Program-made: the position numbers and the translations under genes | Notes under the pieces: generated by a model | Databases searched by the model: none | Told to the model about the DNA's origin: nothing | The model's input: only the letters and a program-made list of their open reading frames with translations | Assembly: GCF_028368995.1 (NCBI RefSeq) | Contig: NZ_JAQNDL010000001.1 | Coordinates: 4,118,001 to 4,182,000 of the forward strand | Direction: 5' to 3' | Length of the DNA stretch: 64,000 nt | Source of the DNA: Nannocystis bainbridge | GTDB lineage: Bacteria; Myxococcota_A; Polyangia; Nannocystales; Nannocystaceae | In this document: positions 44,114-51,879 of the stretch, piece after piece | How the letters are laid out: each line of letters opens with the position of its first letter | How positions within the stretch are numbered: position 1 is the stretch's first letter

Positions 44114-45076
44114 TCAGGACATGTCCTTGAGGACACGTCGCAGGAGGTCCGGCGCGCCGTGGGCGGTGAGGCGGCCCGAGGCGTCGATCTGCAGCTCGAC
44201 GTGATCGCGGCCGCGCCACAGCGCCGGGTCGGCGTGGCGCGGGGTGAGGTGGACGATCTGCTGGTTGGTCGAGCCGATCCACCGGCGGCCCGCGGCGGGT
44301 TCGCGGCGGCGGGCGTCGAAGCGGCCGTCGACGAGGGTGTCGGCGGCGTCGAGCAGGGCGCGCGCCCCGGGCATGGCCTGCAGCTCGGCGTGGGTGCGGC
44401 CGGTGAACACGAGGGTGCCGAGGCCGAGCTCGCGGGCGGCCCGGCACAGCGCGGCGACGGCCTCGGGTTGCTCGCTCGGTTCGCCGCCCAGCACGGTGAG
44501 GCCGGTGATCGCGTGGAGGTCGCGAGCGGCGCGCAGCTCGTCGACGAGCGTGGTGATGGCGAGGGCTTCGCCGCCGTCGCGGGCGAACAGCTCGGGGTTG
44601 CAGCAGCCGGGGCAGCGCAGGGTGCAGCCCTGTACCCAAACGGCGAACCGCAGGCCGGGGCCCTCGGCCTCGGTGCAGGCGACCCTGGCGGCGACCCGGA
44701 GCGTCACCGGCGAGGCGAGCGAGTCCCATGTCCCGACGGGCCTCGCGTTCGCGGCGAGGGCCTGCGGGTCCGTCGCAGAATCACATGTCCCTGCGGACAG
44801 CTTCCTCGCGGTTCGCCGCGGCGCCGTCGCGGAATCACATGTCCCTGCGGACAGCTTCCTCGCGGTTCGCCGCGGCGTCTCGACTTGCCCCGAATCCGTC
44901 GCGGAATCACATGTCCCTGCGGACATGTTTTTCGCTTCGAGCCGCGGCGTCTCGCCGTGAGCCGAGCCCGTCGCCGAATCACATGTCCCTGCGGACATGT
45001 CGCTCGCGTCGGGCCCCGTCGCAGCGGCTCGCTCGCTCGGCTCGACCTGCGCGCGGTCGCCTGGCTTTCCGCTCAT
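44114..45076 (-). CDS. Radical-SAM activase-like 4Fe-4S protein with repeat-derived N-terminus
   Basis: This 320-residue protein starts at ATG 45076, one base after the stop of the pseudouridine synthase gene (TGA c ATG). The C-terminal 200 residues resemble NrdG-type activating enzymes: QGCTLRCPGCCNPELF holds the Cx3Cx2C cluster motif and LTVLGGEPSEQPE the GGEP motif. The first 110 residues are not part of that family: they contain four copies of an 18-residue unit with core LSAGTCDSAT, encoded by palindromic repeats in tandem, and a fifth relic, VGTWDS. The last residues VLKDMS and the stop come from another copy of the same repeat. Its target glycyl-radical enzyme is not in the window. Confidence 0.82.
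   Translation of the reverse strand: MSGKPGDRAQVEPSERAAATGPDASDMSAGTCDSATGSAHGETPRLEAKNMSAGTCDSATDSGQVETPRRTARKLSAGTCDSATAPRRTARKLSAGTCDSATDPQALAANARPVGTWDSLASPVTLRVAARVACTEAEGPGLRFAVWVQGCTLRCPGCCNPELFARDGGEALAITTLVDELRAARDLHAITGLTVLGGEPSEQPEAVAALCRAARELGLGTLVFTGRTHAELQAMPGARALLDAADTLVDGRFDARRREPAAGRRWIGSTNQQIVHLTPRHADPALWRGRDHVELQIDASGRLTAHGAPDLLRRVLKDMS
44116..44139. repeat. CATGTCC-family palindrome forming a stop codon
   Basis: CAGGACATGTCCTTGAGGACACG. On the minus strand it encodes the C-terminal VLKDMS and the TGA stop of the activase-like gene. Confidence 0.75.
44726..45021. repeat. Tandem 54-bp repeats carrying CATGTCC motifs
   Basis: Four 54-bp units start at 44770, 44824, 44896 and 44968. 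The first two abut; the others are spaced by 18 bp. Each holds GAATCACATGTCCCTGCGGA, and the last two end in a second CATG half-site. All are in frame (18 codons) in the activase-like gene. A diverged copy lies at 44726-44745. Confidence 0.85.
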
Positions 45077-45077
45077 G

Positions 45078-45881
45078 TCACTCGTCCAGCGGCGCCGGCA
45101 AATCCTCGGGGGCGTCGTCGTCGTCCGCGGCGAGCGGGGCCGGGTGGAGCGTGCCGGCGAACAGGGCGTGGAGATCGAGCTCCCGGTGCTCGCCGGCCGG
45201 CAGGTCGCGCGGCAGCTCGAGCGGGCCGAACGAGACGCGGCACAGGCCGAGCACCTCGGCGCCGAGGGCGGCGAAGATCCGGCGGACCTCGTGGAACTTG
45301 CCGGAGGCGATCGTGATGCTCGCCAGCGCACCTGTCCCTCGAGGCACCTGAAGACCGGGGTGAGCCTCGCCCTCGGCGAGCGGCAGGAGGTCGAGGATCT
45401 CGGGGCGGTGGCCGTCGTCGAGCTCGAGGTCGGGCGGCGGCGCGCGCCAGGGGCCGGTCAGGGCCGCCTGGTAGGTGCGGCGCACGGCGTAGCGCGGATG
45501 GGTCAGCCGGTGCAGCAGGGCCCCCTCGGTGGTCCACAGCAGGAGGCCGGAGGTGTCGAGGTCGAGGCGCCCGACGGCCCGGAGATCGCGCCCGAGCGGG
45601 GCCTCGCGGACGAGGTCGTAGGCGGTCTGGTGGCGATCGTCGCGCAGCGCCGTGACCACCCCGACGGGCTTGTGCTGCAGCAGGTGATAGCGGACCCGCA
45701 GCGTCAGCGGCTGGTGGTCGAACAGCACCGTCTGCGGCAGGGCGCTCGGCGCGATCTTCAGCCCAGGGTCGCGCAGCGGCTCGCCCTCGGGCGTCCGCAC
45801 CCGCCCGAAACGGACAGCCCGGGTGACCTGCCCGCGCGACAGGTTGAGGTTGTGAGCGATGAGGAGGTCGAGCCGCGGCAC
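45078..45881 (-). CDS. RsuA/RluB-type pseudouridine synthase
   Basis: This 267-residue enzyme isomerises a uridine in ribosomal RNA. The N-terminal S4 domain has LDLLIAHNLNLSRGQVTRAVRFGRV; the catalytic core has AVGRLDLDTSGLLLWTTEG with the nucleophile Asp, then KFHEVRRIFAALG-type conserved residues. The length and motif order suit RsuA/RluB/RluE. It starts at a GTG at 45881, giving the normal S4 beginning. Residues around VPRGTG near the C-terminal third derive from a variant palindrome (CACCTGTCCCTCGAGGCACC) that splits an otherwise familiar stretch. It precedes the activase-like gene in one operon. Confidence 0.9.
   Translation of the reverse strand: MPRLDLLIAHNLNLSRGQVTRAVRFGRVRTPEGEPLRDPGLKIAPSALPQTVLFDHQPLTLRVRYHLLQHKPVGVVTALRDDRHQTAYDLVREAPLGRDLRAVGRLDLDTSGLLLWTTEGALLHRLTHPRYAVRRTYQAALTGPWRAPPPDLELDDGHRPEILDLLPLAEGEAHPGLQVPRGTGALASITIASGKFHEVRRIFAALGAEVLGLCRVSFGPLELPRDLPAGEHRELDLHALFAGTLHPAPLAADDDDAPEDLPAPLDE
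45328..45349. repeat. CCTGTCC-type variant palindrome inside the pseudouridine synthase gene
   Basis: CGCACCTGTCCCTCGAGGCACC, in frame as QVPRGTG just before the conserved SITIASGKFHEVRR segment. Confidence 0.5.
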
Positions 45882-45943
45882 CCCCGAAGCCTAACCTCGC
45901 TGCGCTCGCCACACCGACGAAAAGCGCGATAGTCTCGCGGCGC

Positions 45944-46543
45944 GTGGGTCGCCCCGAGCCGCTCCCCGACGAACGCAGCGTGGTCGAGAAGGCCGCCGCC
46001 GGGGACCGCCGCGCCTTCGAGCGGATCTACCGGGCCTACGCGCCGACGCTTTTCTCGTACGTGCTGGTGCCGATGCTCGGCGACCGCGACGACGCCAACG
46101 ACTGCCTGCGCGAGACCTTCCTCTCGGCGTATCGCCACTTGCCCACCTTCGTGTGGCAAGAGGCCGGGGTCTACCCGTGGCTGAAGACGATGGCGAAGAA
46201 CAAGGCGCGCGACCTGCTGCGGGCCTCGGGCCGGCGTCAGCGGCTGCGCGGCGCGTTCGAGGAGCACCTCGGCAACGCCGGCGCGACCGAGCCGAAGAAC
46301 CCCGCCGAGGAGGAGCTGCAGCGCGACGCCCTGCGGGTCCGCATCGAGGCCGTGATGGCCGAGCTGAACCCGCGCTACGCCCTGGTGCTGCGCCTGCGTC
46401 TGCTCGAGGATCGTCCGCGCGAGGAGTGCGCCCAGGCCCTCGATGTGAAGATCGGCACGCTCGACGTGCTCCTCTTCCGCGCGTGCAAAGCCTTCCGGGC
46501 CGCGTGCGAAAAACGCGGCCTGCCCGTCACCGCCGAGTTATGA
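45944..46543 (+). CDS. ECF-type RNA polymerase sigma factor
   Basis: This 199-residue product has region 2 (RAFERIYRAYAPTLFSYVLV, DANDCLRETFLSAYRHLPTF, YPWLKTMAKNKARDLLRA) and region 4 (LNPRYALVLRLRLLEDRPREECAQALDVKIGTLDVLLFRACKAFRA). The start is a GTG at 45944. It is divergent from the pseudouridine synthase gene and stands at the head of a cluster with a membrane-anchored acidic protein, a TPR-like protein and two cysteine-rich lipoproteins, so it probably controls them. Region 4 lacks the common YEG/EIA pattern, but its helix-turn-helix is visible. Confidence 0.88.
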   Translation: MGRPEPLPDERSVVEKAAAGDRRAFERIYRAYAPTLFSYVLVPMLGDRDDANDCLRETFLSAYRHLPTFVWQEAGVYPWLKTMAKNKARDLLRASGRRQRLRGAFEEHLGNAGATEPKNPAEEELQRDALRVRIEAVMAELNPRYALVLRLRLLEDRPREECAQALDVKIGTLDVLLFRACKAFRAACEKRGLPVTAEL

Positions 46544-46613
46544 CCCATGGCCTCGCGTAAGCTTTTTCCGGCAGCCCTCGTTCAGCCACAGACCGCGCCT
46601 TCAGGAGGCTCGC

Positions 46614-47180
46614 ATGACCGGGTCTGATCCGTCCGCCAACGCCCCCAAGCCCGAAATCGACCGCGCTGCCGCGCGCGGCGTCCTCGACCCGGCGTGGGAG
46701 GACGAGCTGCGGCGCGGCCAGGAGGCCGAGGGCGAGACCGGGTCGATCGAGCCCGAGCTGGCGATGCTCCGTCTGCTGCGCCACGCCAGAGCGCCCGAGG
46801 CGCTGACGGCCGGCGAGCTCGACAAGTTGTGGTCGGGCGAGCTCGCCCCGGCGCTGACGCCGACGCCGTGGTGGCGTCGCCGCTGGTTGTGGGGCGCCGT
46901 GCCCGCGGTGGCCACCGCGGCGGTCGTGATGGTGGTGATCCGCGGGCCCGAACCGCAGCCCCAGGCCAGCGTGACGGCGGCCGCGGCGCCGATGGAGCCG
47001 GGGCTGCTGCAGCCCGCGACCGCGACCGCGACCGCGGGGCCGAGCACCGCGCAGCTGCTCGCCCAGCAGTTCGCCCAGCTCGAGCACGACGCCCGCCGCG
47101 ACCTCGACGACCGCGTCGACGACGACCGCGGCCTCCTCCGCCAGGACCTCCTGGCCATGTCGCTCGGAGACAAGCCATGA
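46614..47180 (+). CDS. Single-pass membrane protein, anti-sigma candidate
   Basis: This 188-residue protein lies 70 bp after the ECF sigma gene. It has an acidic helical N-terminal cytoplasmic part (PEIDRAAARGVLDPAWEDELRRG, ELAMLRLLRHARAPEALTAGELDKLW), one membrane helix at about 90-110 (LWGAVPAVATAAVVMVVI), and a periplasmic Ala/Thr/Gln-rich helical tail. There is no Cys, so no zinc finger, but topology, size and position fit an anti-sigma factor. The C-terminus MSLGDKP is duplicated as MSIGDKP in a downstream mini-ORF. The stop overlaps that mini-ORF in an ATGA. Confidence 0.7.
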   Translation: MTGSDPSANAPKPEIDRAAARGVLDPAWEDELRRGQEAEGETGSIEPELAMLRLLRHARAPEALTAGELDKLWSGELAPALTPTPWWRRRWLWGAVPAVATAAVVMVVIRGPEPQPQASVTAAAAPMEPGLLQPATATATAGPSTAQLLAQQFAQLEHDARRDLDDRVDDDRGLLRQDLLAMSLGDKP

Positions 47181-47284
47181 CGCGCCGGATCGCCAGGCCG
47201 CGCAACCGCGACGTCGCGCTCCGACGCGTCGTCCTTCGACATGTCCTTCGAGACATGTCAATCGGAGACAAGCCATGACGCGCC
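47156..47284 (+). repeat. 31-bp direct repeat pair flanking a 33-codon insert
   Basis: CATGTC..TCGGAGACAAGCC then ATGACGCGCC occurs at 47157 and again at 47252, differing at two bases. Each copy ends in an ATGA stop/start junction. Between them lies a segment with a CATGTCC palindrome (GTCCTTCGACATGTCCTTC). Confidence 0.75.
47177..47278 (+). CDS. 33-codon mini-ORF coupled at both ends
   Basis: It starts in the ATGA at 47177 overlapping the anti-sigma candidate's stop and ends in the ATGA at 47275-47278 overlapping the next start. The peptide is basic (MTRRIARPRNRDVALRRV) and finishes RHVLRDMSIGDKP, whose end copies the upstream protein's MSLGDKP. It appears to be a by-product of a local duplication that carried a CATGTCC palindrome, keeping reading frames coupled. 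It may have no function beyond relaying ribosomes. Confidence 0.45.
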   Translation: MTRRIARPRNRDVALRRVVLRHVLRDMSIGDKP

Positions 47285-47817
47285 ACACGTGGATCGCCAC
47301 GCTCCTCGGCGTCGTCGTCGGCGCAGGCGTGATGCTGGCCGGCCTGGCCCAGGCCGGGCGGCTGGCGCCGGCGCCACGGCCCGAGGTCCTCGTCACCCTC
47401 GCCCAGACCGTCGACGCCGAGCACCGGCGGGTCGACCTGCTGCTCAAGCGGCGCGACTACGCCGGCGCGATCGCGGCGCTCGAGCAGATGCGGACCGTCG
47501 CCTGGCCCGAGGCGGCGGTCGCCGGCGACGCCGCCGCGGTGCTGCGCCACGACGTCTACGGCCGCCTGGTCCGCCTCCGCCTCGACCACCCCGAGGTCGA
47601 CCCGAAGACTCCTGACGCGCTGGCCGAGCTCGTCGGCGAGGGGCTCGGCGCCGACTACAAGGCGATCGCCACCAACGCGTTCACCGCCCGCCTCGTCGGC
47701 CTGCGCGGCGAGATCGCCGAGAAGCAGGGCCGCGACGGCGACGCCCTCGTCGCCTACGAAGAGGCCCTCGACATGAACCGCGCCCTGCTCCACCAGGCCC
47801 TGGGGAGCTCGCCATGA
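47275..47817 (+). CDS. Membrane-anchored TPR-like protein
   Basis: This 180-residue product has a signal-anchor (WIATLLGVVVGAGVMLAGLAQA) and then helices of tetratricopeptide type: RRVDLLLKRRDYAGAIAALEQMR, then AEKQGRDGDALVAYEEALDMNRALL. It is probably exported and tethered. The start ATG at 47275 overlaps the mini-ORF stop, and its own stop overlaps the next gene by ATGA, so the cluster is one translationally coupled operon. No specific function is known. Confidence 0.7.
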   Translation: MTRHTWIATLLGVVVGAGVMLAGLAQAGRLAPAPRPEVLVTLAQTVDAEHRRVDLLLKRRDYAGAIAALEQMRTVAWPEAAVAGDAAAVLRHDVYGRLVRLRLDHPEVDPKTPDALAELVGEGLGADYKAIATNAFTARLVGLRGEIAEKQGRDGDALVAYEEALDMNRALLHQALGSSP

Positions 47818-48395
47818 CCGGGGTGTCCGGACCTGTCCGTTCAGACCTGTTCTTTCGTACCTTGCGTTTCAGACCTGTCGCAATGCACATGTCCCTGCGA
47901 ACACTCTCGCTCGCGCTCGCCGGGCTGGCCCTGACCGCCTGCGCCAAGAAGGCCGACACCGAGTCGGCGCCGCCCGAGACGGCCGCCGACGTCGCCGCGG
48001 GGCCGGAGGACATCGACGCCCTCGAGGCCCAGCTGGCCGCGCGTGAGGACCAGCTGCGGGCGCTCGGGGCCCCTCCGCCGGAGATGCGCATGGAGGCGGC
48101 CAAGCGGGCCGAGCACGAGGATGGCGACGCCCTCGCCGGCGCCGGTGATGCGAAGACGAAGACGGAGGCGCAGACGGCCCACGGCCCGGCGCCGTCGTCC
48201 GCACCGACCCAACCCGGCACCTCGCCCCGCCGCTGCGAGTCGGTCTGCGACATCACGACCTCGATCTGCCAGCTGCGCGACCACATCTGCGACCTCGCGC
48301 CGCGCCACGACGACGAGCCGCGCTACCAGCGGGCGTGCGAGCGCGCGACTACCGACTGCGAATTCGCCACGGAGGCCTGCCATGCGTGCTCGTGA
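47814..48395 (+). CDS. Eight-cysteine lipoprotein, copy 1
   Basis: The product is up to 193 residues. ATG 47814 overlaps the upstream stop, but the first 25 residues come from palindromic repeats, and ATG 47889 (MSLRTLSLALAGLALTAC) gives a clean lipoprotein signal. The mature protein has an acidic helical region and an Ala/Thr/Pro linker. Its C-terminal domain has the pattern C-x3-C-x6-C-x6-C-x15-C-x6-C-x6-C-x2-C, with HICDLAPRHDDEPRY between the two halves. The next gene is a paralogue with exactly the same Cys spacing. The function is not known; see findings. Confidence 0.72.
   Translation: MTGVSGPVRSDLFFRTLRFRPVAMHMSLRTLSLALAGLALTACAKKADTESAPPETAADVAAGPEDIDALEAQLAAREDQLRALGAPPPEMRMEAAKRAEHEDGDALAGAGDAKTKTEAQTAHGPAPSSAPTQPGTSPRRCESVCDITTSICQLRDHICDLAPRHDDEPRYQRACERATTDCEFATEACHACS
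47822..47902. repeat. CCTGTCC/CATGTCC-type repeats at a gene start
   Basis: Successive GACCTGTCCG, AGACCTGTTC, AGACCTGTCGC and GCACATGTCCC between the coupled ATG (47814) and the signal-peptide ATG (47889). They make an odd N-terminal extension if translated. Confidence 0.7.
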
Positions 48396-49134
48396 GCGCA
48401 CCGGCGCCGCGCTGGTGATGCTGGCCACCGCCTGCGCCCCGCAGGACCGCCTCGCCTCGCCGTCTCCACTCGACGCCCCGGCGCCGCAGGCCGCTCCGCA
48501 GGCCGCTCCGCAGGAAGAGGCCGAGCGCGGCAACCAGGACGACGAGCTCGGCCTGGCCGAGTACGAGCGCCTGCTCGCCGACAAGGAGACGCGGCTGCGC
48601 GCCGCCGGCGTGTTGCTGGCCGCGCGCGGGCCGTCGCTCGACGACGCCATCGCCGAGCGAGACCGCGGGCTCGCGCCGCCCGCGGTCGCGCCCGCGGCTC
48701 CATCGGCTCCCGGCGGAGTGATGGGCGGGGCGGTCGGTGAGGGTCGGGTCGCCACGGCCAAGTCCAGGCGGCCGACCAAGGGCGACAGCCCGTCGCCGGA
48801 CGCTTCGGGCAAGCACGAGGCCGCCCCTCCGCCAGCGCCTCCGCCCCGGCCGAAGGACAGCGCCACGCGCGAGAAGAAGGTCCAGTACGACCCGAACCCC
48901 AAGCCGACGACGAGCCAGTCCGGCTACGCCGCCCCGCCGGCCGACGACGAGCCGACGTCAGCGGGTCGTTGCCAGAACATCTGCGATCTGTCTGCTTCGA
49001 CCTGCGAGCTCGAGAGCAAGATCTGCGACCTCGCGGCCAAGCACGCCGACGACCCGCGCTACGGCGACCTGTGCCGCCGCGCCGACGAGGATTGCCGGCA
49101 GGCCGCCGAGGCCTGCCAGCGCTGCTCGCCGTGA
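48382..49134 (+). CDS. Eight-cysteine lipoprotein, copy 2
   Basis: This 250-residue paralogue of the preceding gene overlaps its end by 14 bases. ATG 48382 gives a short basic start and the lipobox LATAC. A helical segment (LGLAEYERLLADKETRLRAAGVLL) matches one in copy 1 (IDALEAQLAAREDQLRALG). A Pro/Ala/Lys-rich linker follows. The C-terminal domain repeats C-x3-C-x6-C-x6-C-x15-C-x6-C-x6-C-x2-C exactly, with KICDLAAKHADDPRYGDLC. Cys at seven-residue intervals would line one face of each of two helices. They could be joined by disulfides or bind metal. Confidence 0.75.
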   Translation: MRARERTGAALVMLATACAPQDRLASPSPLDAPAPQAAPQAAPQEEAERGNQDDELGLAEYERLLADKETRLRAAGVLLAARGPSLDDAIAERDRGLAPPAVAPAAPSAPGGVMGGAVGEGRVATAKSRRPTKGDSPSPDASGKHEAAPPPAPPPRPKDSATREKKVQYDPNPKPTTSQSGYAAPPADDEPTSAGRCQNICDLSASTCELESKICDLAAKHADDPRYGDLCRRADEDCRQAAEACQRCSP

Positions 49135-49168
49135 GCGCGAATGTTGCGACGACGTCCCGCGGACAATG

Positions 49169-51481
49169 TCATGACCCGCTGACGTGCAAGATCTCCGCGA
49201 CCGGTCGGCGCAGCGACGACTGCGTCAATGCCTCCGCGCGTGAGACCCGGAACAGCAGCACCTCGGCCTGCTCGGGCTCGCCCGGGAACAGCCGGGTGAA
49301 GCGCGGGCGGGCCTCTGCGAGCGCCGCCACGGCCGCCTCGCTCAGGCCCTCGCCGCCGTGGCGCACGCGCAGGAACAGGTACGGCAGCGTCGACATCGGG
49401 TAGATCGCCAGCCCCAGCGCGTGGGCGACCAGCCACATGCGCTGCAGCGCCTGGCCGCCGCGGAAGAACTGCTCGGCGCCGATGCGCGGCATCGTCAAGA
49501 GGCCGACCGCCGAGGCCGACGCGATCGCCTTGGCGGCCGACTTGCGCAGGCCCTTGCCGCCGCCGAGGGCGCGTAGCAGCGGCAGCGCGTCCTGCCTTCG
49601 GCACATCGAGAGGCCGGCGCGGTCGGCCGCGCTGAGCTCGAGCGAGTCGATGGTGATGCCGTCGCGGGTGGCCTCGGCCTCCTCGGGGGTCCAGCGGACC
49701 TCGCGGAACATCTCGCGGTTGAGCCGGTCGTCGATGATGCGCTGCTGGTCGCCGATGCCGATCAGGTCGGCGATCTCGGCCAGGTCGGCGTCGCCGGCGA
49801 CGAACTGCAGGCGGGCGCCGGAGATCGAGCAGGTGGCGTCACGCAGCGCGTCATGATGGGCCAGGTCCAGCGGTTCACGGGGCGAGGCTTTGCGGTTGGT
49901 GTTTCGGGCCCCGAGCGCGCCGGCGAGCTCGTCGTGCCAGTGCGGCAGCGCGTCCGGGCCGGGCCCGGCGAGGCGTTCGAACACGGCCGCGAGGTCGGGC
50001 TCGTCGGCGCTGGGGAACACCTGCTGGGCCAGCTCGAGCCCGCGCGCGTGAGCGGCCAGTCGCAGGCTCTCGGCCGCGGCGCCGAGGGCCGCGACGCCGC
50101 CCATGGCGCGGAAGTCGGCCAGGCTCTCGGAGCGGGCGCGCTCGTGGAACAGGAACAGCCGACCGCCGCGCAGCAGCCAGCGCCACGGCTGGGTGTTGCC
50201 GCCCGACGGCGCGCGCGCGGCCAGCTCGACCAGCTCACGCGCCTGCTCGGTGCTCCACGCCAGCGCGGCCGGGCGCCCGTGCGTCCCGCGGTCGGCGGCG
50301 CGCTCCATCGCCTCGGCGGTCCACGCCGGCACGTGCGGCAGCTCGACCGGGCCGTCGGGCGCGGGATCGTTGGGCACGATGCTCTCGATGTCGGCGATGA
50401 AGCGCCCCGAGTAATTCATCTGCCCGAGGTTCATGCGCCGGACGATGTCGGCCGCCGCGCCGCCGCCGTAGACGACGCACGAGCCGAGCTGCGGCCAGGT
50501 CTTGATCGTCGACTCGATCTCGATCATCGACGTGACCATGCGGCTCGACATGGTGCCCTCGCCGATGATCTTGAGCACGTACGGGATCTTCTCCTCGGTC
50601 GAGAGGTTGGCGATCCGCTCGGGCTCGATGTTGCCGACGAGGCCGTGGAAGATCGGCCGCGCCGGCTCGAGGTCGAAGCGCTCGACGTCGATGAGCGCGC
50701 GGTCGCTGGTCTCCATCAGCACCGGGATCTTGTGCAGCCGGGCGGTGACGCGCAGCTTGAGCTTGATGTCGATGCTGTCGCACTCGTCGATCAGCACGTC
50801 GAGCTTGCCGCCGCGGAGGAGGAACGCGCTGAGGTTGTCGTCGTGGACGCCGACCGGGTAGAGCACGACCTTGAGGAACGGGTCGATCTCGGCGATGTCA
50901 CGGGCCGTGATCAGGACCTTGGAGACGCCGAGGTTGTGGACCGAGCTGCGGATGCGATTGAGGTTGGAGAGGTCGAGGCGGTCGAAGTCGGCCAGCCGGA
51001 TCTCGCCGACGCTGCGCTCGAGCGCCATCGTCGTCGCCACCGTCTGACCGACCGACAGGCCGATCACGCCGACGCGCTTGGTCGCCAGCCGCGCCTGCTC
51101 CTCGGGCGTCAGCTTGTACTTGTTGCGGTTGGTCCGCAGCTCGACGAACTCGGCCTCGTCGAGCAGGTGCACCAGGCGTGCGGCCCACGAGTAGTAGACC
51201 CATACGCCGTACTCTTCGGGCGGCGTCTCGCCGAGGTACAGCCGCACCCGCTCGCGCGCAGCGGGGTCGCTGATCCGCTCGCTCGGGTTGCGAGTGCGGA
51301 TCAGGTCGATGAGCTGCTCCTCGAGGGCGTCGTACACCTGCAGGCCAGGCACCTCGTCGAGCAACGTCGACAGCGCGCGCCGGTCCTCGGCGACGGCCAG
51401 GCGGAAGAGCTGAGGTCGCCACGCCTCGCTCTCGTAACGCGCCTCCAGCAGCCTCTTGCCCAGTCGGTCCCCTGTGTCCAC
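49169..51481 (-). CDS. ThiF-nitroreductase fusion (Rv1355c-like), copy 1
   Basis: From a GTG at 51481, with GGGAG five bases upstream, the product is about 770 residues, close to its 756-residue paralogue. A longer frame to 51799 crosses a palindromic repeat and is rejected. The N-terminal 110 residues are unique. An E1/ThiF-like adenylating domain follows: VGVIGLSVGQ (about 137), DFDRLDLSNLNRI with the ATP-contact Asp and Arg, and IDECDS near 232. The C-terminal 350 residues form a nitroreductase-type FMN domain (ARAPSGGNTQPWRW near 423). This is the layout of M. tuberculosis Rv1355c, whose reaction is unknown. No zinc CxxC pair is visible. Confidence 0.85.
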   Translation of the reverse strand: MDTGDRLGKRLLEARYESEAWRPQLFRLAVAEDRRALSTLLDEVPGLQVYDALEEQLIDLIRTRNPSERISDPAARERVRLYLGETPPEEYGVWVYYSWAARLVHLLDEAEFVELRTNRNKYKLTPEEQARLATKRVGVIGLSVGQTVATTMALERSVGEIRLADFDRLDLSNLNRIRSSVHNLGVSKVLITARDIAEIDPFLKVVLYPVGVHDDNLSAFLLRGGKLDVLIDECDSIDIKLKLRVTARLHKIPVLMETSDRALIDVERFDLEPARPIFHGLVGNIEPERIANLSTEEKIPYVLKIIGEGTMSSRMVTSMIEIESTIKTWPQLGSCVVYGGGAAADIVRRMNLGQMNYSGRFIADIESIVPNDPAPDGPVELPHVPAWTAEAMERAADRGTHGRPAALAWSTEQARELVELAARAPSGGNTQPWRWLLRGGRLFLFHERARSESLADFRAMGGVAALGAAAESLRLAAHARGLELAQQVFPSADEPDLAAVFERLAGPGPDALPHWHDELAGALGARNTNRKASPREPLDLAHHDALRDATCSISGARLQFVAGDADLAEIADLIGIGDQQRIIDDRLNREMFREVRWTPEEAEATRDGITIDSLELSAADRAGLSMCRRQDALPLLRALGGGKGLRKSAAKAIASASAVGLLTMPRIGAEQFFRGGQALQRMWLVAHALGLAIYPMSTLPYLFLRVRHGGEGLSEAAVAALAEARPRFTRLFPGEPEQAEVLLFRVSRAEALTQSSLRRPVAEILHVSGS

Positions 51482-51486
51482 GTGCT

Positions 51487-51491
51487 CTCCC
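51487..51491 (-). promoter_or_regulatory. Ribosome binding site that decides the copy 1 start
   Basis: On the minus strand GGGAG lies five bases before the GTG at 51481. It supports the 770-residue product over the 876-residue open frame. Confidence 0.55.
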
Positions 51492-51670
51492 GCCGCTGCC
51501 CGTCGCGCCTGCGCGGCCGTTCTCCCGCCATGATAGGCCGGGCTCGTCGCGTCGATCCACCGCAGCACGCGCGCTCGATCACGCTCGTCGGGCGCCACGG
51601 GCGCGGAACCTGGAGCCGCGACCCGCCTGCGGGCGGTAACGCTCCGGGGCGCCGATCTGCCGCGTCCTCG

Positions 51671-51709
51671 GCACATGTTCTTTACGGCATGTTGTGAAGG
51701 ACATGTTCC
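51671..51709. repeat. CATGTTC-type palindromic cluster
   Basis: GCACATGTTCTT, ACGGCATGTTGTG and AAGGACATGTTCC, with T for C in the core. It lies upstream of both divergent genes. Confidence 0.7.
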
Positions 51710-51879
51710 AAAAAACAGCTTGACGTTCGCAGCGAGCGCAGCCATGCGCAAATCCCGCGCAAGGCTTCTTTGGGCGTTTTCGCGCACGCTCGGCAGCACC
51801 GGTCCGACGCTCTTGGTCTATACTCTCGCTGGCTCAGCGGGGTCCGCACCGCCGCCGCCACGCCCCGAGAAGCGCGCCC

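Larger units (their letters stand above)
51482..51879. other. 398-bp divergent intergenic region
   Basis: It separates the first ThiF-nitroreductase gene from the small conserved protein. An open frame continuing from the fusion gene crosses it but shows no conserved character. It holds the palindromic cluster at 51671-51709 with A-rich DNA after it, and probably both promoters. Confidence 0.6.

Noticed and set aside
44770..45021. A CRISPR array
   Set aside because: The units are 54 bp with 0 or 18 bp between, spacers are related or missing, no cas gene is near, and the units are in frame in a protein.
46694..47176. Frame preceding the 33-codon mini-ORF
   Set aside because: It is an out-of-frame shadow of the anti-sigma candidate; only the part from the ATGA at 47177 is credible.
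51482..51799. N-terminal extension of the first ThiF-nitroreductase protein to 876 residues
   Set aside because: The extension crosses a palindromic repeat and is low complexity; the GTG at 51481 has a ribosome site and gives the same length as the paralogue.
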